Shown piece after piece: positions 13,670 to 22,053 of a DNA stretch of 27,573 nucleotides (positions are counted from its first letter, which is position 1; each line of letters opens with the position of its first letter). This DNA is from a virus. The stretch is from IMG/VR virus record IMGVR_UViG_3300033182_001115, positions 1 to 27,573 of that record; one strand, written 5' to 3'. The translations under genes were made by a program, and so were the position numbers. The notes beneath the pieces are model-generated. The model was not told the origin of the DNA. It saw only the letters and a program-made list of their open reading frames with translations, and ran no database searches.

Positions 13670-14935
13670 ATGCCCCTCGCCTTCGCCCCGGAGCGGATCG
13701 AGACCTGGCCGCTTGCGCGCCTGCAGCCCTACGCGAAGAATGCAAAGATGCATGGGCCTGACCAGGTCGCGAAGATCGCCGCCAGCATGGCCGAGTTCGG
13801 CTGGACCGTGCCTTGCCTCGTGGGCGAGGACGGGGAGATGATTGCTGGTCATGGCCGGGTGCTGGCGGCAACGCAACTCGGGCTCGCCGAAGCGCCGGTG
13901 ATCGTGCTCGGGCACCTGACCGAGGCGCAGCGCCGGGCCTATCGTTTGGCTGATAACAAACTGACAGAACTCGGAACCTGGGATGAGGCGCTGCTGTCGG
14001 CAGAACTACAGGATTTGCTGGCGGAGGATTACGACCTGTCGCTGATCGGGTTCGACGACAGCGAACTCGATGCCTTGCTTGCAGGCGACGGTGAGGAGAC
14101 CACTGACACCCGTGAGGCCGAGGACGTGGTTCCCGAACCGCAGGAAGAGCCGATCAGCCGCCCCGGCGATCTCTGGCTCCTCGGCAACCACCGGCTTCTC
14201 TGCGGCGATGCGACCGTTTCCACCGACGTAGATCGGCTTTTGGACGGGACGCAGGCGGATCTGTGTTTTTGCGATCCGCCCTATAACGTCGATTATGCCG
14301 GCGGCGCTGGCGCGGAAAAAGCCGGCAAGGGGCGGCGGATCAAGAACGACGCTCTCGGTGATGCGTTCGGTCAGTTTCTCCAGGACGCCTGTGTGCTGAT
14401 CAACCTGCACACGCAAGGCGCGGTCTATATCTGCATGTCGTCGAGCGAGTTGCATACCTTGCAGGCTGCGTTCAAGGCGGCGGGCGGACATTGGTCGACC
14501 TTCGTGATCTGGGCCAAGGACCGGTTCACGCTCGGGCGTGCTGATTACCAGCGGCAATACGAGCCGATCCTCTATGGCTGGCCAGAGAGCGCGAAGCGCC
14601 ATTGGTGCGGTGACCGTGATCAAGGCGATGTCTGGCAGATCGCACGCCCCCATAAGAACGACCTGCATCCGACCATGAAACCCGTGGCGCTGGTGGATCG
14701 GGCGATCCGCAATTCCAGTCGGCGGGGTGATCTGGTGTTTGACCCCTTTGGCGGCAGCGGCACGACGCTGATCGCGGCCGAGACCACAGGGCGTCGGGCA
14801 GCGCTCTTGGAACTCGATCCCCGATATGTCGATGTGATTGTCCGGCGCTGGCAGCAGTTCACGGGTAAGGAGGCCATACTTGAGGGGTGCGGGACGACCT
14901 ACGCCACGCTGAAGTCGAAACGCGAGGGCAAATGA
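13670..14935 (+). CDS. ParB-like domain fused to DNA methyltransferase (421 aa)
   Basis: Residues ~10-110 are a ParB/Sulfiredoxin-type domain (LQPYAKNAKMHGPDQVAKIA, then GEMIAGHGRVLAATQLGLAE and YRLADNKLTELGTW). The second half is a DNA methyltransferase with DPPY at ~202-205 before DPFGGSGTTL at ~358-367, the beta-class order seen in CcrM-like adenine enzymes and some N4-cytosine enzymes; TMKPVALVDRAI also fits. It methylates adenine N6 or cytosine N4 at an unknown site. There is no restriction gene beside it, so it is an orphan enzyme, perhaps protecting phage DNA or marking packaging or replication sites. The start at 13670 follows AGGATTATCCCC. Confidence 0.93.
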   Translation: MPLAFAPERIETWPLARLQPYAKNAKMHGPDQVAKIAASMAEFGWTVPCLVGEDGEMIAGHGRVLAATQLGLAEAPVIVLGHLTEAQRRAYRLADNKLTELGTWDEALLSAELQDLLAEDYDLSLIGFDDSELDALLAGDGEETTDTREAEDVVPEPQEEPISRPGDLWLLGNHRLLCGDATVSTDVDRLLDGTQADLCFCDPPYNVDYAGGAGAEKAGKGRRIKNDALGDAFGQFLQDACVLINLHTQGAVYICMSSSELHTLQAAFKAAGGHWSTFVIWAKDRFTLGRADYQRQYEPILYGWPESAKRHWCGDRDQGDVWQIARPHKNDLHPTMKPVALVDRAIRNSSRRGDLVFDPFGGSGTTLIAAETTGRRAALLELDPRYVDVIVRRWQQFTGKEAILEGCGTTYATLKSKREGK

Positions 14936-15159
14936 AACAATCGCGCCTCATGTCGCTGGTCGAGGCCGTCGCCAACGTGGTCGTCGGCTACGGCGTTGCG
15001 GTCGTGACGCAGATCCTGATCTTCCCGATCTTCGGCCTGCACACGACGCTCGCGCAAAATCTGCAAATGGGCTTGCTGTTCACCGCCGTCAGCATAATCC
15101 GCTCGTTCCTGCTGCGGCGGATCTTCGAGGCCATTCGGGTGGCAAGACCCGAGGGTTAG
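14932..15159 (+). CDS. DUF7220-like small membrane protein (75 aa)
   Basis: SLVEAVANVVVGYGVAVVTQ with ILIFPIFGL gives one long membrane segment at ~8-36, and MGLLFTAVSIIRSFLLRRIF gives a second at ~46-62, ending in basic residues. This matches a small two-helix phage protein family I recall as DUF7220. It overlaps the methyltransferase stop as ATGA. Its job is unknown; holins have similar size and topology, but its position away from a lysis cassette argues against that. It overlaps the convergent 72-aa gene by 4 bases. Confidence 0.75.
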   Translation: MKQSRLMSLVEAVANVVVGYGVAVVTQILIFPIFGLHTTLAQNLQMGLLFTAVSIIRSFLLRRIFEAIRVARPEG

Positions 15160-15374
15160 ATCAGGCCGAGGTCTTTCAGGCAGCTTGCCGTGTCCATCAG
15201 CTGATGGGTCGGAACCTCGACCGTGATGGTGAAGCTGTCGGCGTAAGTTTTACCGTAGACGCCTCCATCGTCCATCAGGGCCATCTCGATCTCTTCAAGG
15301 ACGACGGTGATGCGGCTGCGATCAAAATGTTCGGGCAGTTTCCGAATGGGGAGCCGAATGCTTGTGGTTTCCAT
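15156..15374 (-). CDS. Unrecognised small protein (72 aa), minus strand
   Basis: Starting from METTSIRLPIRKLPEHFDRS, then RITVVLEEIEMALMDDGGVY and GKTYADSFTITVEVPTHQLM, the product alternates beta and helix and looks like a small folded domain. It is the second gene of a two-gene minus-strand pair between methyltransferase and terminase, and ends tail to tail with the DUF7220-like gene (4-bp overlap). The start at 15374 is 5 bp after the stop of the 80-aa gene. No family is recognised. Confidence 0.7.
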   Translation of the reverse strand: METTSIRLPIRKLPEHFDRSRITVVLEEIEMALMDDGGVYGKTYADSFTITVEVPTHQLMDTASCLKDLGLI

Positions 15375-15379
15375 GGGGG

Positions 15380-15622
15380 TTACTCTGCGTGTTTGCCCTC
15401 CTTGAAGGCGCTGTCGGTAATGCGCTTCAGGAGTTCGGCGTAATGGTCGAGGTTGCCGACATGGCCCCAATGGACCTCGTCGGGGTGGGTGTTGAAGTGT
15501 TCGTCACTCAGCGCCTGTAGGCGCGCGAGCATCGTGTCGATCTCTGCCTTTTTCTCGATGAACGCGGCCAAGGCTGCGGTCTGGTTCCGACGCTGCGTAG
15601 TGGCCGGGTTTAGGCGTGTCAT
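15380..15622 (-). CDS. Unrecognised small helical protein (80 aa), minus strand
   Basis: MTRLNPATTQRRNQTAALAA, then FIEKKAEIDTMLARLQALSD and NLDHYAELLKRITDSAFKEG is almost fully helical and probably forms a short coiled coil. The start at 15622 has GGAG in a usable position. With the 72-aa gene it forms a small operon that faces away from the terminase genes, so the 113-bp gap at 15623-15735 should hold divergent promoters; the elements there (TTGATA and GATAAT) are weak. I know similar proteins in related prophages but no role. Confidence 0.7.
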   Translation of the reverse strand: MTRLNPATTQRRNQTAALAAFIEKKAEIDTMLARLQALSDEHFNTHPDEVHWGHVGNLDHYAELLKRITDSAFKEGKHAE

Positions 15623-15735
15623 CGCGGGAGCTCCTCGGGCTGAAATTTCATCCGTTTCTGAACCCAGGTTCGCTCTGATGCGGAGGCTTATCAACGATAT
15701 AAGAGCATGATTTCGAATGATAATCGGAGCGCGAC

Positions 15736-16296
15736 ATGGAGGGCATGAGCGAGCGCCAATACGCGACCCGTGTCGGCCTTTCGCGCGGCGCGGTCCAAAA
15801 AGCCAAGGCATCCGGGCGGCTGGTTCTGCATGAGGATGGCAGCATCGATGCGGTTGCCAGCGACGCCCTGCGCACTCAGGCGACCGACCCGTCAAAAACG
15901 CGCAAGACCCCGCAGCCGAACCTGAAGCCCGTTTCCGAGGCGGCGGTCTCCGCCGTCGGCGAGACGCTCCGCGAACAGGGGCTGAGCGCACCGCAGGTGG
16001 GCGGTGGGACGACATTTCTGCAGGCGAAGACCGCAAACGAGGTGCTGAAAGCACAAGAGCGGCGGATCCGGCTGCAAAAACTCAAGGGTGAATTGATCGA
16101 CCGGGCGCGCGCATTGTCGCTGGTGTTTCGGCTTGCCCGGCAGGAACGCGATGTCTGGGTCAACTGGCCAGCTCGTGCGGCGGCCCTCATGGCCGCGGAC
16201 CTCGGCGTAGAGCCTGCAGCCATGCAGAAGGTTTTGGAAAAACATGTCCGTGCCCAGCTCGACGATCTCGCCGAGGTCAAACCCGACCTTCGGTGA
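15736..16296 (+). CDS. Terminase small subunit, Nu1-like (186 aa)
   Basis: The N-terminus has a winged-helix or HTH motif, MSERQYATRVGLSRGAVQKA, as in lambda Nu1. A Lys/Gln-rich helical region (TANEVLKAQERRIRLQKLKG) follows, then a C-terminal helical domain (LVFRLARQERDVWVNWPARA) typical of the part that contacts the large subunit. It recognises the packaging site on phage DNA and hands it to the large subunit, directly downstream. The first ATG has CGGAG 6 bases upstream and is preferred over the one three codons later. The end overlaps the large subunit start by 53 bases. Confidence 0.87.
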   Translation: MEGMSERQYATRVGLSRGAVQKAKASGRLVLHEDGSIDAVASDALRTQATDPSKTRKTPQPNLKPVSEAAVSAVGETLREQGLSAPQVGGGTTFLQAKTANEVLKAQERRIRLQKLKGELIDRARALSLVFRLARQERDVWVNWPARAAALMAADLGVEPAAMQKVLEKHVRAQLDDLAEVKPDLR

Positions 16297-18262
16297 TGCG
16301 CACGCCTCAAGTAGCGAAGCAGTAGGCGAACAACTCGACGATTTCGACGGCGCGGCCGAGATCCTGCGCGCCTGGGGCGCTGGCCTTACGCCAGATTCCG
16401 ATCTGACCGTCTCTGAATGGGCAGACCGGCACCGGATGCTGTCGGGGCGGTCGGCCGCAGAACCCGGGCGGTATCGCACCATGCGCACGCCCTATATGCG
16501 CGAGATCATGGACCGGCTGTCGCCGGGTGACCCCACGCAACGCGTCGTGTTCATGAAGGCCGCACAGGTCGGAGCGACCGAGGCAGGCAATAACTGGATC
16601 GGCTTTGCGATCCATCAGGCGCCAGGGCCAATGCTGGCGGTCCAGCCGACGGTGGAACTCGCCAAGCGAAACTCGCGCCAGCGGGTTGATCCGCTGATCG
16701 AAGAAAGCCCCGAGCTCCGAGAGAAGGTCAAACCGGCCCGATCCCGCGACGCGGGCAATACGATGCTGTCCAAGGAATTCGCGGGCGGCATTCTGATCAT
16801 GACGGGCGCGAACTCGGCAGTCGGGCTGCGCTCGACCCCGGCGCGTTACATCTTCCTTGATGAGGTCGATGCCTATCCGGCCTCGGCCGACGAGGAAGGC
16901 GATCCGGTCTCGCTGGCCGAGGCACGGTCGCTGACATTCGCGCATCGGCGCAAAATCCTGCTGGTGTCCACCCCGACAATCCGGGGGTTGAGCCGGATCG
17001 AGCGCGAGTTCGAGGCTTCTGACCAGCGGCGCTTTTTTGTGCCATGCCCGCATTGCGACGCCATGCAATGGCTGAAGTTCGAGCGGCTGCAGTGGCAAAA
17101 GGGTCAGCCCGAGACGGCCGAATACCACTGCGAGGCCTGCGACAGGACCATCGCAGAGCATCACAAAACGGCGATGCTGGAAGCGGGTGAATGGCGTGCG
17201 ACAAGCACATCCGCCGACCCGAAAACCGTGGGGTATCACCTCTCCGCGCTCTATTCCCCCATCGGCTGGATGAGCTGGATGCAGATCGCCCGGGCCTGGG
17301 AGGCAGCACAGGGTTCGGACGAGGCAATCAAGGCATTCCGCAACACGACCCTTGGAGAAACCTGGATCGAAACGGGTGAAGCGCCCGATTGGCAACGGCT
17401 CTATGACCGCCGCGAGACTTGGAAACCCGGCACGGTTCCGGCGGGCGGGCTCTTCCTGACGGCCGGGGCCGATGTGCAGAAGGACCGGATCGAGGTCGAC
17501 GTCTGGGCTTGGGGGCGCGGTTTTGAGTCCTGGCTCGTCGATCACGTCGTCATCGAGGGCGGCCCGGATCGGCCTGATGCGTGGTCAGAATTGACCGCGC
17601 TCTTGGATCGCAGCTGGCCCCACGAATGCGGCGCGCATATGAAGATCGCCCGGCTGGCCATCGACACGGGCTATGAGGCCCCGGCGGTCTATGCCTGGTC
17701 GCGAAAAGCGGGCTTTGCGCAGGTGGCCCCGATAAAGGGCGTTGAAGGGTTCAACCGCTCGAGCCCCGTTTCGGGGCCGACCTTCGTTGATGCGACCGAG
17801 GGCGGCAAACGGCTCCGGCGAGGCGCCCGGCTCTGGACGGTGGCAGTCTCGACTTTCAAGGCCGAAACCTACCGCTTCCTGCGGCTGGATCGGCCGACGG
17901 ACGAGGAACGCGCAGAAGGGGCGGTGTTTCCACCGGGAACGATCCACTTGCCGAAATGGGTGGAAAGCGAATGGCTGAAACAGGTCGTGGCGGAACAGCT
18001 GGTGACGGTCCGCACGAAACGCGGCTTTGCCAAGCTCGAATGGCAGAAATTGCGGGAACGCAACGAGGCGCTGGATTGTCGGGTCTACGCCCGCGCTGCC
18101 GCTTGGATCCTTGGTGCCGACCGCTGGTCAAATGCACGATGGGAAGAATTGGCCGCGCAATTCGCGGTCGCTGATGCAGGTGGCGCCGTGACCGGAGCGG
18201 CTTTGCAATCGACCCGAAAAGCGCAGGTCCGCCGCGTCGCACGGTCAACATATATGGGATGA
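16244..18262 (+). CDS. Terminase large subunit, GpA family (672 aa)
   Basis: Residues ~100-115 (VVFMKAAQVGATEAGNNWIG) are the deviant Walker A of the lambda GpA type, and YIFLDEVDAYP at ~202-212 is Walker B. KILLVSTPTIRG follows as the coupling motif. CPHC at ~268-271 and a later CEACD form a zinc-like knuckle, and the C-terminal half carries the nuclease region (AGADVQKDRIEVDVWAWGRG, then DTGYEAPAVY). The protein cuts phage concatemers and drives DNA into the prohead with ATP. The length is normal for GpA. It overlaps the small subunit gene, as expected for coupling. Confidence 0.95.
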   Translation: MSVPSSTISPRSNPTFGDAHASSSEAVGEQLDDFDGAAEILRAWGAGLTPDSDLTVSEWADRHRMLSGRSAAEPGRYRTMRTPYMREIMDRLSPGDPTQRVVFMKAAQVGATEAGNNWIGFAIHQAPGPMLAVQPTVELAKRNSRQRVDPLIEESPELREKVKPARSRDAGNTMLSKEFAGGILIMTGANSAVGLRSTPARYIFLDEVDAYPASADEEGDPVSLAEARSLTFAHRRKILLVSTPTIRGLSRIEREFEASDQRRFFVPCPHCDAMQWLKFERLQWQKGQPETAEYHCEACDRTIAEHHKTAMLEAGEWRATSTSADPKTVGYHLSALYSPIGWMSWMQIARAWEAAQGSDEAIKAFRNTTLGETWIETGEAPDWQRLYDRRETWKPGTVPAGGLFLTAGADVQKDRIEVDVWAWGRGFESWLVDHVVIEGGPDRPDAWSELTALLDRSWPHECGAHMKIARLAIDTGYEAPAVYAWSRKAGFAQVAPIKGVEGFNRSSPVSGPTFVDATEGGKRLRRGARLWTVAVSTFKAETYRFLRLDRPTDEERAEGAVFPPGTIHLPKWVESEWLKQVVAEQLVTVRTKRGFAKLEWQKLRERNEALDCRVYARAAAWILGADRWSNARWEELAAQFAVADAGGAVTGAALQSTRKAQVRRVARSTYMG

Positions 18263-18270
18263 GGTCGTAA

Positions 18271-18298
18271 AATCAGTGCAGCCGCTTCGCGCGGCTGC
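18271..18298 (-). terminator. Hairpin and short T-run at end of the pRiA4b-like gene
   Basis: GCAGCCGC (18278-18285) and GCGGCTGC (18291-18298) form a perfect 8-bp stem with a five-base loop. Read on the minus strand it is followed by ACTGATTTTACG, spanning the stop codon. This could be a weak intrinsic terminator that stops the moron transcript before it runs antisense to the terminase gene. As part of a coding end it might also be coincidental. Confidence 0.4.
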
Positions 18299-18887
18299 GT
18301 TCGAATGCCTCAAGCGCGGCTTTACGCTTTTGGGCAATTGAACGGATGCTTTCGGCAATGCGGTCCGCGCCGAAATCCACGGGATTGAAGGGGCCGCCAT
18401 ACCAGCGCACCAAGTCTTTGCGCTGCGGATGCCGAGGATTGGCCATGGCTTCGACGAAGTCCATGAACCCGGGAGGGCCGCCCACATCCTCAGGTGGGGC
18501 TGTGCGCTCACCATCAATAAAGGTTGGATAGTCGGTGCCGGGAGTTGCGTCGAGGACCTCCTCCACAATGACGCGGTGATGCCAGTCATCGCCAAAATCG
18601 TAGGTGTAAAGAAGTTCGGTCACACCACGGTCCACAAGTGTGCCGAGGCGCATGCCCTTGGCCTGATAGATCTTGCGGCCCCAGACCGCATCCTCGGGAT
18701 CGGGTTCGCCATAGACACGTTCGCCCACGGCAAACTGATAAAGATGGTAGTTCTCCCAGGGCATGACCGCCTGAATGATCTCGTGCAGGGCGCGAAGATT
18801 GGTCGTCAGGCTGACGTCAACGCGCCGCCAGATGAGTGGAGCGATATGTTCGAGTTCAATCCTGATACGGGCGATCTTGGTAGACAT
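18273..18887 (-). CDS. Plasmid pRiA4b ORF-3-like protein (moron, 204 aa)
   Basis: The sequence KIARIRIELEHIAPLIWRRV, then LRALHEIIQAVMPWENYHLY and ELLYTYDFGDDWHHRVIVEE is the typical pattern of the pRiA4b ORF-3 family, including the YDFGDDWHH motif at ~96-104. The family is widespread on plasmids and in mobile DNA, and its function is not known to me. The gene is on the opposite strand between terminase and gpW, so it is an insertion into the late operon (a moron). The ATG at 18887 fits the family start. The last codons overlap a hairpin at 18278-18298. Confidence 0.92.
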   Translation of the reverse strand: MSTKIARIRIELEHIAPLIWRRVDVSLTTNLRALHEIIQAVMPWENYHLYQFAVGERVYGEPDPEDAVWGRKIYQAKGMRLGTLVDRGVTELLYTYDFGDDWHHRVIVEEVLDATPGTDYPTFIDGERTAPPEDVGGPPGFMDFVEAMANPRHPQRKDLVRWYGGPFNPVDFGADRIAESIRSIAQKRKAALEAFERSRAKRLH

Positions 18888-18934
18888 GGCACGGCCTGAC
18901 GGTGGTTTTGCTCCGAACTTAAAAGGTGATGGCG

Positions 18935-19150
18935 ATGACCACAATCACAGACCTGCGCGCCCGCCGGGAAGCGCTCTCTGCACAACGCGCCTCGGGCGTT
19001 GCCCGCGTCAGCTACGATGGAAAGTCTGTGGACTATCGCAGCATCGTAGAGATCGACCGGGCCATAGAGGCGCTCGACCGTGAGATCGCTGCGGCCGAGG
19101 GGCGGCGGATCGTGCGTCATGTCCGCGTTGCGACCGCCAAGGGGCTCTGA
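18935..19150 (+). CDS. Head-tail joining protein, gpW family (71 aa)
   Basis: MTTITDLRARREALSAQRAS, then VSYDGKSVDYRSIVEIDRAI and EALDREIAAAEG has the gpW pattern: helix, short beta hairpin with YDGKSVDYRS, helix. gpW binds the portal ring and makes it ready for tail joining. The length fits the family (~70 aa). I prefer the ATG at 18935, since AAGGTG lies 6-7 bases upstream; an earlier ATG at 18929 would lie on top of the ribosome-binding site. The portal gene follows after 5 bases. Confidence 0.9.
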   Translation: MTTITDLRARREALSAQRASGVARVSYDGKSVDYRSIVEIDRAIEALDREIAAAEGRRIVRHVRVATAKGL

Positions 19151-19155
19151 AACAA

Positions 19156-20664
19156 ATGGGGATGTTTGACCTCTTTCGCCGCCCCAAGCCGGGTGGCCCT
19201 GAAGCAATGCGCGCGCGGCTTGAAGGCGCGATGGCCAAGCGTCGCTTGCGAGGCTGGAACCCACCGCTCGAGAACATCAACGCCCTGGTCGCCTCGGGTG
19301 GGCCGCGACTGCTGGCCCGCTCCCGCGAGCTGGTGGTGACGAATGGGTACGCAGCGAACGCATGTGAGGCTTTTGCCGCGAACCTCGTTGGCGACGGGAT
19401 CAAACCGTCTTCGCTCATTGGCGATGCCGACTTGCGCGACCAGGTCCAGAAGCTCTGGCTCGCTTGGACCGATGAGGCGGATGCCGATGGGCTGACCGAC
19501 TTCTACGGCCTGCAGGCCATGGTCGCGCGGGAGATGTTTGTGGCGGGCGAATGCTTTGTGCGCTTGCGCCCGCGCCGGGCGGAGGACGGGCTTCTTGTGC
19601 CTCTGCAATTGCAGCTTCTGCAATCCGAGATGCTGCCTTTTGAGAAAACCGAGACCGACCCAAATGGAAACCGCATCCGCTGCGGGATCGAGTTCGATCT
19701 GATCGGGCGGCGGGTGGCTTATCACTTCCGTCGCCGCCATCCGGGCGACAGTACGGACCAGCGGGTGGCTGTGCCCGAGACGGTGCGTGTGCCTGCCGAG
19801 GAGGTGCTGCACATCTACCGGCCGATTGATGCCGGCCAGATCCGGGGTCTGCCGCATGTGGCGCCTGCGATGGTGCGGCTATTCCTGCTCGACCAATACG
19901 ATGACGCGGAACTCGACCGCAAAAAGACCGCGGCGATGTTCGCGGGCTTCATCACCAAGACGGCGCCCGACGACCCAATGATGGGCGAAGGTGAGGCCGA
20001 TCTCGACGGAGCCGCCATCGCCAGCCTTGAGCCGGGAACGATGCAGGTGCTGCTGCCGGGCGAAGATGTGAAGTTCTCGAGCCCTGCCGATGTTGGCGGT
20101 GGCTATGAGGCGTTCCAATACCGCACGCTCTTGGCGGTCTCGGCCTCGCTGGGTCTGCCCTATCACCTGGTCACCGGCGATGTTCGGCAGGCGAACTATT
20201 CGAGCCTTCGGGCCGAACTGGTCGAATTCCGTCGACGGATCGGTCAGCTGCAGCATGGTGTCATGGCCCATCAGCTGTGTCGCCCGATCTGGCGGCGCTG
20301 GCTGGAAACGGCTGTTCTCTCAGGCGCCTTGGATGCAGATCCGGTTGTCGCGCGACCCGTCCAATGGATCCCGCCACGGTGGGATTGGGTCGATCCGTTG
20401 AAGGATATCCAAGCGCAGGTGCTGGCGATGGAGGCCGGGCTCACCTCGCGGCGCAAGGTGGTCGAGGCCACGGGCTACGACATCGAAGAGGTCGACCGCG
20501 AGAACGCCGCGGATGCCAAGCGCGCAGCAGACTTGGGCCTGACCTATCGCGCCAGCCCCGGCGAAACCCAGGGGGCAAGGGCAACGCCCGTCCAATTGCC
20601 CGATCCAAATTCGAGTGACGGACCGTCCGACAATAACTCGGGCACCGACCTACAACAGGAGTAA
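19156..20664 (+). CDS. Portal protein, lambda gpB family (502 aa)
   Basis: The pattern RELVVTNGYAANACEAFAAN, then DFYGLQAMVAREMFVAGECF and EVLHIYRPIDAGQIRGLPHV matches lambda-family portals. The clip/crown part continues with FQYRTLLAVSASLGLPYHLV and YSSLRAELVEFRRRIGQLQH. The last ~60 residues are polar and disordered. Twelve copies form the ring through which DNA enters the head. The length is normal. It lies just after gpW and before the gpC-like protease, as in lambda. No strong ribosome-binding site precedes the start, so translation may be coupled to gpW. Confidence 0.95.
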   Translation: MGMFDLFRRPKPGGPEAMRARLEGAMAKRRLRGWNPPLENINALVASGGPRLLARSRELVVTNGYAANACEAFAANLVGDGIKPSSLIGDADLRDQVQKLWLAWTDEADADGLTDFYGLQAMVAREMFVAGECFVRLRPRRAEDGLLVPLQLQLLQSEMLPFEKTETDPNGNRIRCGIEFDLIGRRVAYHFRRRHPGDSTDQRVAVPETVRVPAEEVLHIYRPIDAGQIRGLPHVAPAMVRLFLLDQYDDAELDRKKTAAMFAGFITKTAPDDPMMGEGEADLDGAAIASLEPGTMQVLLPGEDVKFSSPADVGGGYEAFQYRTLLAVSASLGLPYHLVTGDVRQANYSSLRAELVEFRRRIGQLQHGVMAHQLCRPIWRRWLETAVLSGALDADPVVARPVQWIPPRWDWVDPLKDIQAQVLAMEAGLTSRRKVVEATGYDIEEVDRENAADAKRAADLGLTYRASPGETQGARATPVQLPDPNSSDGPSDNNSGTDLQQE

Positions 20665-20668
20665 CCCC

Positions 20669-21649
20669 ATGAAATCCTGGTACACGATCCGTGCCCGCAC
20701 CTTGGGAACGGAAGTGCTGATCTATGACGAAATCGGCGCCTATGGCGTCACGGCAAAGGGCTTTCTGGCCGAACTCGGCGCCTTGCCCGACGATGCAGCC
20801 ATCGATCTGCGCCTCAACAGTCCCGGCGGATCGGTCTTTGACGCGGTCGCCATTTACAACGCGCTAAAGCGCCATGCGGGCGACATCACCGTCTGGATCG
20901 ATGGCATCGCAGCCTCGGCCGCGAGCTATATCGCCATGGCGGGTGATACCATCATCATGCCGGAAAACGCTTTCCTGATGATCCATGACCCGTCGGGGCT
21001 CGTCATGGGCACGGCCGCGGACATGCGGTCCACGGCCGAGGCCCTCGACAAGGTCAAAGGCAGCCTGATCCAAGGCTATGCGGCAAAATCAGGTAAAGCT
21101 GACGACGAAATCGCCATCCTTATGGCGGCCGAAACCTGGCTCGATGCCAAAGATGCGCTGGAACTCGGCTTCATCGACCGCATCGCCGCGCCCGTGAAAC
21201 TCGCCGCGTCCTTTGACGTGGCGCGCTTCCGCAACGCGCCGCCGGAAGTGGTGGAAGCGGCAAGTGAGGCAGACAAGCCTGCAGCCCCGGAGCCCCATTC
21301 CGAGGGTGTTGCAGACGCCAACACCCTGCTTGACCCTGAACGCCCGGCTGCGGAAGCGCCAACCATGGCCGCAAGTGAGGCCACAATGACCGACACCGCG
21401 ACGGTGCGTGCAGAGGCCATCGCCCATGCGCGCGCCGTGATCGATCTCTGCCGCCTTGCCGGTCAGCCGCAAATGGCGGGCCGCTTCCTCGAGGAGGACG
21501 TGGGCCTCGACGAGGTCCGAAATCGCCTTCTCGCGGCAAAGGCCGAAGCCACCCCCGACATCACAGCGGCCCATGCCCAGCCCGGGCGTGCGGCCACCAC
21601 CCAATCCTGGGGCGATGTGATCGCCCGCACCTTCAAGACGAAAGGCTAA
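20669..21649 (+). CDS. Capsid maturation protease with scaffold, ClpP/S49-like gpC (326 aa)
   Basis: The ClpP-fold serine protease part shows LRLNSPGGSVFDAVAIYNAL (~48-67), the nucleophile region GIAASAASYIAMAG with Ser at ~83, and FLMIHDPSG with His at ~106. From ~200 the protein is Ala/Glu/Pro-rich and then helical (AHARAVIDLCRLAGQPQMAG), fitting a scaffold or Nu3-like segment. It processes portal and scaffold during head assembly. The start at 20669 follows CAGGAGTAACCCC, and the preceding TAA is the portal stop. Its place in lambda is gene C, with the scaffold encoded in the same frame. Confidence 0.92.
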   Translation: MKSWYTIRARTLGTEVLIYDEIGAYGVTAKGFLAELGALPDDAAIDLRLNSPGGSVFDAVAIYNALKRHAGDITVWIDGIAASAASYIAMAGDTIIMPENAFLMIHDPSGLVMGTAADMRSTAEALDKVKGSLIQGYAAKSGKADDEIAILMAAETWLDAKDALELGFIDRIAAPVKLAASFDVARFRNAPPEVVEAASEADKPAAPEPHSEGVADANTLLDPERPAAEAPTMAASEATMTDTATVRAEAIAHARAVIDLCRLAGQPQMAGRFLEEDVGLDEVRNRLLAAKAEATPDITAAHAQPGRAATTQSWGDVIARTFKTKG

Positions 21650-21655
21650 CGCATC

Positions 21656-22027
21656 ATGACGACGCTCACTGAAGGCAAACACGCGGGCGGCTTCCTCGTC
21701 TGGGAAACATCGCGCGATTACACCCGAGAAACCGTCACCATCGCGTCCGGGGCTGGAAAGCTCGAGCCCGGCACCGTGCTCGGCAAGATCACCACGGGCG
21801 GTAAATACACCGGGCTCGCACCGGCCGCGACGAACGGCAGTCAGAATGCCGCCGCTATTCTCTGGGCGGGCGTTGACGCGTCATCCGCCGATGCGCCTGG
21901 CGTCGTGGTCCTGCGCGGCCCCACGCTTGTGAACCAGCATGAGCTCGTCTGGCCTGATGGTGCAACCGAGGCCCAGATCACCGCCGCCACCACTGCGCTT
22001 GCTTCGCTCGGCATCATCCTGCGCTGA
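21656..22027 (+). CDS. Head decoration protein, gpD-like (123 aa)
   Basis: MTTLTEGKHAGGFLVWETSR, then TRETVTIASGAGKLEPGTVL and APAATNGSQNAAAILWAGVD has the typical HDPD/gpD pattern: a short N-terminal arm, the conserved Leu-Gly turn and a compact beta core. Trimers of such proteins clamp the capsid after expansion. The length (~110-125) and its place between protease and major capsid gene match lambda. The ATG comes 6 bases after the protease stop, with a weak ribosome-binding site, so coupling is likely. Confidence 0.92.
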   Translation: MTTLTEGKHAGGFLVWETSRDYTRETVTIASGAGKLEPGTVLGKITTGGKYTGLAPAATNGSQNAAAILWAGVDASSADAPGVVVLRGPTLVNQHELVWPDGATEAQITAATTALASLGIILR

Positions 22028-22053
22028 GCCCTCTGACATAAGGATCCCCACAC

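Noticed and set aside
13486-13671. 61-codon minus-strand frame with repeating Trp/Pro/Gly pattern
   Set aside because: The repetition reflects the DNA repeat array read in one frame; no ribosome-binding site.
16307-17545. 412-codon minus-strand frame
   Set aside because: Antisense to the terminase large subunit; a codon-bias artefact in GC-rich DNA.
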